From NCBI GenBank assembly GCA_016716265.1, contig JADJWQ010000001.1:2108001-2172000 (forward strand): a DNA stretch of 64,000 bases, in the 5' to 3' direction. This DNA comes from Planctomycetota bacterium (GTDB lineage Bacteria > Planctomycetota > UBA1135 > UBA2386). The number at the start of each line of letters is the position of its first letter. Within the stretch, counting starts at the first letter, position 1. The notes under the pieces are model-generated. The model did no database searches. It saw nothing but the letters and a program-made list of their open reading frames with translations, and was not told the DNA's origin. Positions 49,655 through 60,400 of this stretch are shown here, one piece after another. Position numbers and translations under genes: made by a program.

Positions 49655-50789
49655 CGAAGCGCTCCACCTCCTCGCGCAGCACGAGCAGGTTGGCCGGCGG
49701 TGTGCGCGGTGGCACCGAGCACGCGCTCGACAGCACGTAGCCGCCGCGCCGGCCGGCCAGCTCGAGTCGCTCGCGGACCGCCGTGCGCACGGCGGCGACG
49801 TCGCCGCGCAGCAGCGTGTGCACCGGATCGAGGTTGCCCTTGACGAACACGCGCCCGCCGAGCGCCGCGAGGGCGTCCGCCAGCTCGATCGTGCCGAGCG
49901 GCGGCGGATCGAACGTGTCGATGCCGTCGACGCCGGTCGCCTCGAGCAGATCCAGGCGATCGCCGATCGCGCCGCAGGTGTGCACGTAGATCGGTAACGC
50001 GGGATGGAGCTCCTTCACGCCCGTGACGACACGGCGCACGAACGGCAGCTCGAAGCGCTCGTAGTGGGCACGCGAGATGAACCCGGCGCCGACGAACGCC
50101 GACGACACCAGGAGCGCGTCACAGCCGGCATCGGCATACCTTCGGCCGAGATGCACGGCCCCCTCGGCGAGGCGCGCGAGGCAGGCGAGCGCCCGGCCGG
50201 GATCGACGATCAGCGCGAGCAGCGCATCCTGGTAGCCGACCAGCTCGAGCAGCTGCGTGAACGGCGAGAACACCTCGGCGTGCACGGAGACGTGCTCGCC
50301 GGCGCGCGCGCGGACCGCGCGCAGCGTATCGCACTGCCACGGCGGGAAGCCGTCGGGCGGAATCGTGCGGAGCCCCTCCAGGTCGTGGGGCTCGACGTAG
50401 AACAGACTCTCCGGGTCGACCCGCTCGAGCGGGACGGTCAGCGGTTTGCCGTCCGCGGCCGTCACGTGCGGATTGTCGTCGCGCGGCTGGTCGGTCACGC
50501 GCCCCCCGCGCCAATGCACGCGCCAGCCACTGTCGGCGGACTCGAACCGTGCGACGCGCGCCCGCCAGTCAGGGTCGCGCCCGGGTAGGTTGACCAGGAT
50601 GCCGTCGAAGCCGTAGCGGCGCTGCATCGTGCACAGCGCGTCTGCGAGGACCTCGCCGTCGTGCCAGATCTCGACCGGATCGCCGCCGGAATGCAGGAAC
50701 ACGTGGCCGAGCGACAGCTGGCACATGACCGGCACGCGGTCGGCACGGCCGCACGCCATCGCGACGGCCATGCGCTCGCGGCTGCTCAT
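49647..50789 (-). CDS. UroD-superfamily zinc methyltransferase (MtaA/CmuA-like)
   Basis: 380 residues from the ATG at 50789, which overlaps the upstream stop as ATGA; an ATG at 50819 would overlap by 34 bases and is less likely. The fold is that of uroporphyrinogen decarboxylase, but the zinc site of corrinoid methyltransferases is present: Y-V-H-T-C-G (H-x-C), and later S-S-A-C-S-V-P-P-R-T-P, in place of porphyrin-binding features. That supports transfer of methyl between a corrinoid and a substrate or thiol, not heme synthesis. Substrate unknown. Confidence 0.83.
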   Translation of the reverse strand: MSSRERMAVAMACGRADRVPVMCQLSLGHVFLHSGGDPVEIWHDGEVLADALCTMQRRYGFDGILVNLPGRDPDWRARVARFESADSGWRVHWRGGRVTDQPRDDNPHVTAADGKPLTVPLERVDPESLFYVEPHDLEGLRTIPPDGFPPWQCDTLRAVRARAGEHVSVHAEVFSPFTQLLELVGYQDALLALIVDPGRALACLARLAEGAVHLGRRYADAGCDALLVSSAFVGAGFISRAHYERFELPFVRRVVTGVKELHPALPIYVHTCGAIGDRLDLLEATGVDGIDTFDPPPLGTIELADALAALGGRVFVKGNLDPVHTLLRGDVAAVRTAVRERLELAGRRGGYVLSSACSVPPRTPPANLLVLREEVERFDA

Positions 50790-52240
50790 CGCGCGCGGGA
50801 CGGCGGGTTCGGTGTCCATGGACTCGCTGCAGGGGGGCGGGACGGGAACTGCAGCCGCTCGACGAAGCGCTGCCGGTAGTCGTGATCGAGCGCGAGGTCG
50901 ACGTGCTCCACGCGGGCGGCGAACGTCACTGCACGCTCGAGCGGCGAGCGCTCGCAGGCGAGAGCCCGCACCCCGATCGCCGCGGCATCGCGCCACACGG
51001 TCACGCGCTCGGGAGGCACGTCGCCGCACATCCCCAGGCGGGCGACGAACGGCACGGGCAGCCGCGCGCCGAACACGCCGCAGAGGTGCAGCGCGGCGAC
51101 GTCGGCGGCCGCGATCCCGGCGCGGTGCAGCAGCACGTCCAACGCCGCGGCGATCGCCCCCTTCGCGAGCTGCAGCGCGCGCACGTCGCGCGCCGTCACG
51201 GGTGCAGTAGCCGGAGCATCGCGCAACCGGCCCGACGCGTCGATCACGCCGGCGTCGAGCAGCGCAGCGATCGTGGCCGCGCGCTCGGCACCGCCGGCGA
51301 ACGCCGGCCCGGCCGCCGCCGAGGCCGCCAGCCGACGCCCGCCCGGCAGCGCGAGCAGCACCTCGCAGTTGGTGCCGAGGTCGACGAGCGCGACGGGTGC
51401 CACGGCGCGGTCCAGCCCGCACGCGAGTGCGGCCGCGACCGCATCGCCGCCGACGTGGCCGCCGATCAGCGGCAGCGTGAGGCCGCGGCGACCGTCGACC
51501 TCGAACGGCTGCGGGCTGCGGAACGACGGCTCGAACGGCGCGCGGACCAGCGACGCGACGTCCGCGCCGACCAGCAGGTGGGTCGTCACCGGATTGGCGC
51601 AGACGAGGACGGCGTCGGCGCGACGGTCCGGATCGACCTGCGCACAGACCCGCGCGAGACCCGCGTCGAGCTCCGCGCGCAGCGCGCCCCCGCTCGCCGC
51701 CGAGACGCGCGCCAGCACGTCGGCACCGAAGCGCTGCAGCGGATTCGGCGCGCAGACCTGCGCCAGCGCGCGCGTGGTCGCGCGGTCGATCCGCGCCGCG
51801 GCGACCGCCGTCGTGCCGAGGTCGACCGCGAGCGCTTCGCCCACGCCGCGCGCGGTCGCGGGCACGTCGAGCCGGTCGGGTCCGAAGCCCTTGCCGCCCG
51901 CGCGCCATACGGGGCCCGGCAGCTCGAGGATCGCCGTGTCGTGCAGCACGCAGGCGCAGCCGAGGCGCTCGCCGGCCGCGACCGCCGCATCACCGAGCAG
52001 CGCCCGCTCGGGCGGCGTCGGGGCCGGTGCGCCGGCGGCGAACCGCACCCGGCAGCCGGTGCAGCGTGCCGTCCCGCCACACGGCAGCTCGAGCGTGAGG
52101 TCGAGCGCGGCGAGCACGTCGACGAGTGTGCACGGCGCGCTGGCTACGAACACACGCTCGGTGCCGGGGCCCCCTACCGCATCCAATGTACCTGCCACGC
52201 CCGATGTCGCAGCCGCGCGCAATGTGACGCTGAACGTCAT
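50786..52240 (-). CDS. RACo-like corrinoid activation/regeneration protein (2Fe-2S + ASKHA)
   Basis: 484 residues. The N-terminal ferredoxin domain has the 2Fe-2S ligands C-G-G-T-A-R-C-T-G-C (CX5CX2C) and a later L-G-C-A-C. The rest is the ASKHA domain of reductive activators of corrinoid proteins (A-V-D-L-G-T-T-A-V-A, L-V-D-L-G-T-N-C-E-V). RACo uses ATP and electrons to return inactive Co(II) corrinoid to Co(I). It overlaps the corrinoid gene by 4 bases and the methyltransferase by 4. Confidence 0.88.
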   Translation of the reverse strand: MTFSVTLRAAATSGVAGTLDAVGGPGTERVFVASAPCTLVDVLAALDLTLELPCGGTARCTGCRVRFAAGAPAPTPPERALLGDAAVAAGERLGCACVLHDTAILELPGPVWRAGGKGFGPDRLDVPATARGVGEALAVDLGTTAVAAARIDRATTRALAQVCAPNPLQRFGADVLARVSAASGGALRAELDAGLARVCAQVDPDRRADAVLVCANPVTTHLLVGADVASLVRAPFEPSFRSPQPFEVDGRRGLTLPLIGGHVGGDAVAAALACGLDRAVAPVALVDLGTNCEVLLALPGGRRLAASAAAGPAFAGGAERAATIAALLDAGVIDASGRLRDAPATAPVTARDVRALQLAKGAIAAALDVLLHRAGIAAADVAALHLCGVFGARLPVPFVARLGMCGDVPPERVTVWRDAAAIGVRALACERSPLERAVTFAARVEHVDLALDHDYRQRFVERLQFPSRPPAASPWTPNPPSRAR

Positions 52241-52884
52241 CGGCCGAGCAACCGCAACGCGACGGTCGCGGCCTCGGCCGCGTCGTCTGCATGACCGTCG
52301 GCGCCGATCGACATCGCCCACGCCGCGGTGACCGGGGCACCGCCGACCAGCACGCGCACGCGGTCGCGCTGGCCGGCCGCGACGATCGCGTCGAGCGTCG
52401 CGCGCATCGCGTCCATCGTCGTCGTGAGGAGTGCGGACAATCCGACCAGCTCCGGCCGGTGCGCGTCGATGGCCGCGACGAACCGCTGGGGCGCGACATT
52501 GACGCCGAGGTCGACCACCCGCAGCCCGGCCCCGCGCAGCATCATCGCGACGAGGTTCTTGCCGATGTCGTGGACGTCGCCCTGCACGGTGCCGAGCACG
52601 ATGGTCGCGAACGGCTCGCGGCCGGCATCGGCGAGCGCGGGCTCCAGCACGTCGAGCGCCCCCTGCATCGCCTTCGCGGACACCAGCACCTCGGGCACGA
52701 AGATCTCGTCGGCGCGGAACCGCCGGCCGACGTCGGCCATCGCCGGGATCAGCGCGGCGTCGACGATGCGGGCCGCGGGCACACCGGCGGCGAGCGCGCG
52801 CTCCGCGAGCGCGCGGCAGGCCGCGATCGACTCGGGCCGGTGGCTGCGGATCGCCTCCGCGAGCTGCGCGAGCATGTCGTCCAA
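52237..52884 (-). CDS. Corrinoid (B12)-binding protein
   Basis: 215 residues, two domains: a helical cap (about 1-88) and a B12-binding Rossmann-like domain with G-D-V-H-D-I-G-K-N (102-110), His105 being the lower axial ligand, then S-A-L-L-T-T-T-M and V-L-V-G-G-A-P-V. This is the methyl-carrying protein of methyltransferase systems such as MtaC/MtbC. It heads the four-gene operon and is divergent from the amidohydrolase. Confidence 0.92.
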   Translation of the reverse strand: MDDMLAQLAEAIRSHRPESIAACRALAERALAAGVPAARIVDAALIPAMADVGRRFRADEIFVPEVLVSAKAMQGALDVLEPALADAGREPFATIVLGTVQGDVHDIGKNLVAMMLRGAGLRVVDLGVNVAPQRFVAAIDAHRPELVGLSALLTTTMDAMRATLDAIVAAGQRDRVRVLVGGAPVTAAWAMSIGADGHADDAAEAATVALRLLGR

Positions 52885-52960
52885 CGGGGACCTGTCGTGC
52901 CGGGTGGGACCCGGTCAGGCTACCCGTCCCGCCGGCCGGACGCGCGGCTATCGTCCCGCC

Positions 52961-54412
52961 ATGCTGCGCGCGACGCTCGCCGTCCTGATCGTCCTCTCCC
53001 CCCGGGTCGCCGCCCAGGACACCCCGCCGTTCCACGGCACGCGACCCGCGACGCTCGAGCTCGCGAACGTCCACGTCGTCCGCGGCGACGGCGCGCCCGC
53101 GACCGGCCCGCGGAGCGTGTTCGTGCGCGATGGCCGCATCGTGCGCGAGCCGATCGAGTCGCCCGCCGTGCGCATCGACGGCACCGGCTGCTACGTGCTG
53201 CCCGGCATCGTCTGCACGCACGCACACCTGCAGGAGCAGGTCGCGGAGATCGCGATCCCGATGGAGTACCAGCTCGACCTGTGGCTCGCGTCGGGCGTCA
53301 CCACGATCCGCGACGTCGGCAGCACGTTCGCGCGGTCGCTGCGGATCCGCCAGCGCAGCACGCGCGGCGAGATCGCGGCGCCGCGCGTGTTCCTCTACCA
53401 GCAGCTCGGACCGGCCGACACGCCCGCCGAGGCCGTCGCACGCGTCGACGCGATCAAGGAGGGGGGCGCCGACGGCATCAAGCTGTGGTCGAACCAGAGC
53501 TACCGGCCGGACGTGCTCGAGGCGCTGCTCGCCCGCGCCCGCGAGGTCGGTCTGCGGACGACGGCACACATCGGCGTCGGCGAATCCAATGCGCTGCACT
53601 ACGCGACCTACGGCGTCACGTCGATCGAGCACTGGTACGGCGTTCCCGACGCGGCGCTCGACGGCGTGCAGGACTTCCCGCCGGACTTCAGCTACGACAA
53701 CGAGGTCGATCGCTTCCGCTACGCCGGCCGGCTGTGGCGCGAAGCGCGACCCGAGCGGCTCGACCAGGTGCTGGCGACGCTGGTCGACCTCGGCGTCGCG
53801 TGGAGCCCGACGCTCGCCGTCTACGAGGCGAGCCGCGACCTGGTACGGGCGCAGAACCTGCCGTGGTTCGCCGACCACCTGCACCCGGCATTGGAGCGGT
53901 TCTTCCGTCCGAACCTCGCCAGCCACGGCAGCTACTTCATCGGCTGGACGACGGCGGACGAAGCCGCGTGGCGCGAGAGCTACCGGATCTGGATGCAGGC
54001 GCTGCGGAGGTTCGAGGAGCTCGGCGGGACGATCACGACCGGCGAGGACGCCGGCTACATCTACCTGCTGTACGGGTTCGGCATCGTCCGTGAGCTCGAG
54101 CTGCACCAGGAGGCGGGCTTCCACCCGCTCGAGGTGATCCGCCACGCGACCTACAACGGTGCGCGCGTGCTCGGCCAGGAGACCGAGTTCGGACGCGTCA
54201 TGCCCGGGCTCGCCGCGGACCTGATCGTCGTTCGCGGCAACCCGCTACGGAACCTCAAGTGCCTGTACCCGACCGGCTGCGACGACTATGTCGACGGCCG
54301 CAGCGTGCCGACCGGCGGCGTGCAGTACACGATCAAGGACGGCTTCGTGTACCACGGCCCGACGCTGATGGCGGAGGTCCGTGCGATCGTCGCGCGCGAC
54401 CGGCAACGCTGA
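52961..54412 (+). CDS. Exported amidohydrolase
   Basis: 483 residues with a signal peptide (1-18, ending V-A-A-Q). Metal-dependent amidohydrolase features are His87-x-His89 (T-H-A-H-L), Lys174 (D-G-I-K-L-W) as a possible carbamylated lysine, His203 (T-A-H-I-G) and His224 (I-E-H-W), and the Asp of T-G-E-D-A-G-Y near the end. The C-terminal A-D-L-I-V-V-R-G-N-P is typical. It is periplasmic or extracellular; substrate unknown (an imidazolonepropionase/prolidase-like class). Confidence 0.83.
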   Translation: MLRATLAVLIVLSPRVAAQDTPPFHGTRPATLELANVHVVRGDGAPATGPRSVFVRDGRIVREPIESPAVRIDGTGCYVLPGIVCTHAHLQEQVAEIAIPMEYQLDLWLASGVTTIRDVGSTFARSLRIRQRSTRGEIAAPRVFLYQQLGPADTPAEAVARVDAIKEGGADGIKLWSNQSYRPDVLEALLARAREVGLRTTAHIGVGESNALHYATYGVTSIEHWYGVPDAALDGVQDFPPDFSYDNEVDRFRYAGRLWREARPERLDQVLATLVDLGVAWSPTLAVYEASRDLVRAQNLPWFADHLHPALERFFRPNLASHGSYFIGWTTADEAAWRESYRIWMQALRRFEELGGTITTGEDAGYIYLLYGFGIVRELELHQEAGFHPLEVIRHATYNGARVLGQETEFGRVMPGLAADLIVVRGNPLRNLKCLYPTGCDDYVDGRSVPTGGVQYTIKDGFVYHGPTLMAEVRAIVARDRQR

Positions 54413-54436
54413 CTGCGCGCCGGTCGCACGGCCGCG

Positions 54437-57400
54437 TCAGCGCAGCCCGGCGAGCGCGGCGTCGACCTCCTCGCGCAGGTCGCCGGTCTTCGGCAGGTCG
54501 TCGAGGACCACCTCGAGCATCGCGCGCCCCTCCTCGGGACGCTCCGCGGCCACCAGCGCGAGGCCGAAGCGCGCGCGCTGCGTCGGCGACAGGCCGTCGT
54601 GCAGCTCGTGGCGCCGCTGGCCCCGGGCGGCCACCGCGCGCCAGCGCGCGACCGCCTCGGCCGGCCGGCCAGCGCGGCGGTGGCACTCCGCGATCGACTC
54701 GGCGAAGGCGTCCGGGTCCGGGTCGGCCTGCGCGGCGAGCGTGTAGAGCTCGATGGCGCGATCCCACTCCTCGAGCCGCTCGGCGAGGCTCGCGAGCCGC
54801 GCCTGCAGGTCGAACACCGCGCCGTCGCCGCGCTCGGCCAGGCGCGCTTCGAAGATCGCGACCTGCTCGCGCAGCGCGGCCTCGCGGCCGGCCGCGTCGT
54901 CGAGCTCGTCGCAGGCCTGGGCGAGCCGGCCGAGCGCGCGCAGCCGCTCCTCGGCCTCGTCGCCGGCATCCGCGAGCATCCGCCGCGCGACGTCGGCCAT
55001 CGGCGCCCAGACCTCGTATTGTCGCAGCGTGTCGGCGAGCCGGGCGAGCGATGCACTGCGGTCGCGCCTGGTCCGGGCGCGGCTCGCGAAGGCCTCGACC
55101 GCCGCGCGCCCGGCGTCGTCGCGGCCCGCGAGGAACAGTGCGACGATCGCGAGGCGCCGGCTCTCGTCGCCGGACGAGCGGCTCGAGTAGCTCGAGCTCC
55201 ACCACGAGCCGCCATACGACTGCAGGCTGAACGAGAACGGGTTCTGCGCGGAGACCGCCCCGCTTCCGTACGAGCGCTGCACGACCTCGCGGTTGTCCTC
55301 CGACACGCCGAGCGGCGGGAGCCGCTCGGGGAGGTTCGGATCGTCGAGGTCGACGACCTCGGCGAGGTGTCGCAGCGCCGGCTCGGGCAGCCCAGCATCG
55401 AGCCACGCCTCGGCGACGCTCGCGTGCTGCGTGCGGAACGAGCGCGTCGGATCGCCGTCCGCGTCGGCCAGCGCCTTGGCGAGCTTCGTCTCGGCCAGCT
55501 CGGCGAGCGCCGACTCGTCGTCGGAACGCCGGGCGATCTGCTCGCGCAGCCGCTCCGCGAGCGTCTCGTGGACCGGCTCGGCGGCGAGCTCGTCGGCCCG
55601 CGCGCGCAGCGCGTCGAGCGTCCCACGGCGGTCGTGCAATGCGACGAGCTGGCTGACGAACTCGGCATCCTCGTCGGCCGAGGTCCAGTACGGGCCCGCC
55701 GTCACGCCGTACAGCGACAGCGGATCGAGCAGGCGGCGCCACGCGAGCTGCTCGATGCGCGCGTCGTCGCCCCGCTCCCGCAGCACGCGGAACAGGTCGT
55801 CCCACGGCGCTTCCTCGCGCAGCGCGAACTCCTCGAGCAGCGCCGCGTAGGCCCGGTCCGGCCGCTCGAAGGCGACCCACTTCGGCGTCGCGAAGCTCAT
55901 GCGCCAGTCGCCGCGCCAGCTCCCTGAGTAGTCCTCGAGCTCGAGCTCGCGGAAGACCGGCCGCCGCCACATGGTCTCGGCCTCGTCCTCGCGACCGAGC
56001 GCGATCTCGTACCGCGCGATCTCGTCGCGCAGGCTGTCGCCCAGGCTGCGCAGTCGCCAGCCGTCGTCGTCGCCGAACGTCTCCCGCTCGATACGGCGCA
56101 GCAATTCGCGCACGATCTCGATGCGGGCACGCTCGTCGACGTCCGTCCGGAGCTCGTACACGATGCGCCGGGCGAGCACGCTGGCAGCCTCGGTCGCGAT
56201 CGCGCCGTCGGCGAGCTCCAGCGCGCGGGCGCGGTCACCGCGGCAGTAGGCGTAGAGCGCCGCCCGCTCCAGCGGCTCCGCACCGGCGGCGGCGGGCTCG
56301 CAGAGCTCGATCCGCTCGGCGTCGGGGAGCTTCCCGAGCGCATTGCAGCGCCGCGCGCGGTCCTCGGCGTCCGGGAGCGCGTCGATGCCGCGCCGCAACC
56401 AGCGCGAGCGCCACCACAGGTCGAGCGCGTCGCGCATGGCCCCGGCCTCGAACCGGGCGGTGGCGACGCGGTCCATCGCGGCGGTGTCGGTCGGCTCCAG
56501 GGCGAGGACGCGCTCCCACTGCTCGGTGGCGCGGTCCGGCAAGTCGATCCGCGTCAGGAAGCCGGCGTAGCTGCGCAGGCCGTCGGCGGTCTCGAGGTCC
56601 ACGCTCTGCACGAACGCCGCCTCCGCCGCCTCGAGATCGCCGCGCGCGAGCTGGAGGTTCGCGAGCTCCCCGAACAGCCGCCGCTTCTCCTGACCACCGG
56701 CGAGCTCCAGGCGCCGGCCCACGAGGTCGATCGCGGTCTCCCACTCCTCGCAGATCTTCGCCCGCTGCCACAGGAGGTCGAGCGCGTCGGCGCGCTCCTC
56801 GGGGTAGTCGAGGCGCGCCTCGTGCAGCCGCCGCTGTGCCGCCTCGTCACCGAGCTCGCCGTACAGCGCGCCGAGCTCGCCCCGCAACGCGGTGGAGCGC
56901 GGGTCCTTCGCGAACTCTGCCGCCACCTCCGCCGCGAGCTCCGCGAGAGTGCCGTCGTGGCGTGCGAACCGCCGGCGGAGGTCGCGGACCGAGCCGCTGC
57001 TCGGCGCCAGCACGACGGCCTCGGCGACCAGTGGTCGCGCCTCGTCGTAGCGGTCGAGCGCCAGCAGCAGCTGTGCTTCCGTCACATAGTCGTCGAGCTC
57101 GCGCGTGCCCTTGCGCTCGCGCCAGCGCCGCCACCACGCGAGGTGCTGCTCCTTGTCCTCGAGCATCGAGTAGATCTGGGCGACCGTCAGCAGCGACTGC
57201 GGCTCGGTGTCCTTCGCGAGCGACCGGATCAGCGCATCGGACTCCTCGACGCGCCCGGCCTGACGGAGGATCACGGCACGTTCGACCTTCAGGCGCTCGC
57301 GCCCGCTGATCCCACCGAGCCCCGCGGACCACTGCATCTGCGCCGAGCCGCCGAACACCTTCTCCATGCGGTCGAGCAGACCGAGCGCGCGGTCGTAGTC

Positions 57401-60400
57401 GCCACGCATGCGCGCGAGCCCGAGCAGCAGCGGGAACAGGTGGATCTCCTTCGCGGAGACGTCGACCGCGGCCAGCAGATCGCGCTCGGCGGCCGCGACG
57501 TCGCCGACGGCGAAGCCGCAGGCGGCCATCACCAGCAGGTCGTCGAGCGTCTCGCGCTTGCCGTGCACGACGCCGAGCCGCTCCGCGAGTCGCTCGGGCT
57601 CGGGGTGGCGACGGACGACGCCGAGCAGCTCCTTCCAGCGCAGCTCGCGGTCCTCCAGCGAGCCGGCTTCGCGGACCGCCTCGAGGTAGCGGGCGATCGC
57701 GTCGGCCTCGTGTCCCGTCGCGAGCTCGATGCGTGCGAGACGCGGGCGCAGCTCCTCGGCGTACCACGGCGAGCCCTTCTGCTTCTGCAGCTCGCGGCGC
57801 AGGTGCTCGAGGGCCCGCTCGCGCTCGTAGCGGTCGAGATACCAGCTGCTCGGCGAGAACTCGTCGGAGCCGCCGCTGGCGACCTCGAGCGAGTCGATGA
57901 TCGCGAACGCCTCGTCGACGGCGCCCGCCCCGTAGAGCCAGTTGGCGAGCGCCACGCCACGCCCACGCTTCTCGTCGCCCGCCGGTGCCGCCTCGTAGAT
58001 GTCCCGCAGGATGCGCGTCACCTCGTCGTCGCGGCCGAGCGATGCCGCGGCCTGGGCCGCCAGGAGCTTCGCCCGCTCGAGGTAGGGGGCCTTCTCGACG
58101 ACGAACCCCGCGTGCTCGAGGACGCCGGCCCAATCGTGTTCCTCCACGAGCCGTTCGGCGAGCTCCATGCGCGCGCGCACGTCGGACGGATCGGCGTCGA
58201 CCTTCTCCCGCAGCGCCGCGGCGTCCACGACGAGGCCGAGCTTCTGCTGGATCTGCTCGAGCAGGTCCTTCGCGCGCTGCGTGTAGTACGAGTCCGCATT
58301 GCGCGAGTCCGAGATCATGTCGCGCAGCACCCGCCGGGCCTCCTCGAGCTCGCCGGACTCCTTGCAGGCCTCCGCGTACTCGACCAGCAGCCATTCGCTG
58401 TCCTTCACGACCCCGCGCAGCATGCGCAGGATCGGCATCTTGCGCCGGCCGAGGTCCTGGTTCTGGAGCTGGTCGCAGATCTGCCGCGCCATGCCACGGA
58501 ACACCGTCGGGTCCTCGCGCACGAGCCGCTGCAGCCACTGCAGCACGGCTTCGTGGTCGTTGCGGTCGCGGAGGATCTGCAGGATCGCGTAGTAGTTGCC
58601 GCCGACCTCCAGGTCGTCACCGTACGCGCCAAAGGGGGAGTAGTAGGACGAGTGGAAGGGCGAGTAGCCGCCCGGATAGTAGACCCCGCCGTACCCGGAC
58701 ATCCCCACGTCGGCGTCACCGTCCTCGCTCGGCAGCGCGGGCTGCAGGCGGGTCGGCGGCATGGCATCGTCGCCCGCCGACGCGCGCTTCAGCCGCCGTT
58801 TGGTATCGATGATCGCCTCGTGCGACGCGATGGCCGCCTCCGCGTCGCCACGCCTGAGCTGGAGCTGCGCGATGACGGCACGGATGCCGACGTCGTCCGG
58901 CAGGAGCTCGAGCGCATCGGTGTAGACCGCCTCGACGTCCTGCCACGCCTTCTCGCGGCCGAGCCGGTTCGCGTAGCGGATCACGGCATCGCGGTAGTCG
59001 AGCTCGACGTTGCGGATGTCGGCTCCACCACGCTCGCGCCGCGCGACTCGCAGCGTCTCGGCCGCCGCGTCGCGCGCCGCGGCGAGGTCCGCGGTCACGT
59101 CTGCGAGCAGTCCGAACTTGCGCGCGAGGCCGTCCGCCTTGGCAGCGAGGCCGTGCCGCATCAACAGCGCGTAGGCCTGCCGCGGCTCACCGCGCGCGAC
59201 GAGGATCTCGGCCAGCGGATCGGCCGCGCCGCTGGCGAGGCCGGCGTAGCTGGTCCAGAAGTGCACGCGGACCGGGTCCGACTGGATCGCCGCGAGCGCG
59301 TCGAGCGCCTCCTGCAGGAGCGGCGCGGCGGCGTCGGGCCGGCGCTCGCGGAACAGCAGCGCGCCGAGCTCGACACGCCGGCCGATGTTCTCGCGCGCGA
59401 GCGGCAACGCCACCGCGATCGCCGTGTCGAGCGCGCTGCCGTCGCCCGCCGCCGACGCGACCGCGACCCGCCGCAACGCGATCGCGAACGGCGGCGGGAC
59501 GGTCTCCGGGAAGTCGAACGCGCTCGACGCGTGGAAGCCGCCGTCGCTGCGGACGTCGGCGTCGATCGAGCGCAACAGCTCGTCGTCCACGCGGCGCCTG
59601 ATGCGGCGCGGAAGCTGCTGCAGCCGGTTGCTGCGACCGGCGGCGAACCGGCCCTCCTCGCGCAGGTCGAGCTCGGCGCGCGCGGCCCGTCCGGCCGGCG
59701 AGTCCCAGAACGCCGACAGCCGGTCGAGCTGCTCGAGCGCGGCCGCGTGCTCGCCGCGCTCCACGAGCCGATCGACGAGCAGGACGCGCGCATTGGCGAG
59801 CTCCGGATCCGCGTCGATCGCCTCGCGCAGCTCCCGGATCTCGTCGTCGACGCGGCCGAGCGAACGATAGACGACGGCGCGCTCGAGGCGCACGGCCGCA
59901 CCGGGGTCGTCACCGAGCGCCGCGAGCCGCGCCTCGGCGACCTTCGCATCCTCCGTCCAGACGCCGACCAGCGCATCGCGGACCTGTTGCCGGAACTGCC
60001 TCGGCGTGGTGCCCGGTGCGAACCGGAAACGCGACAGATCGCGCGCGAGCAGGTCCTCGCAGTACTGCGCGAGTCGCTCCGCCGACTTCGCCTGCCACGA
60101 GAACAGGTCCTGGACGGCCCCGAACAGCGCATCGTTGGTCGGCCGACGCTGCGCCTCGGCGACCAGGATGCGCTCCCACTCCTCCTGCAGACCGCGCTCT
60201 TCGAAGTAGCTCGACGCCGCCTGGAGCTGGCGCTGCGTGAAGCCCTGCTGCCAGCCCCAGTAGCGCCAGCGGTTGGCGCGCGGATCCCGGTCGATCTCCG
60301 CGAGCTCCTCGTCGCGGGTCGACTCCTCCTCCTCGCCGCGCATACCGAACAGCTGCAGGCCGGTCCGGACGGCGTCGTCGCGACGGCCCTGCTGCACGTA

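Noticed and set aside
49647..50789. hemE (uroporphyrinogen decarboxylase)
   Set aside because: H-x-C and a later Cys form the zinc site of corrinoid methyltransferases, and the gene is in a corrinoid operon.
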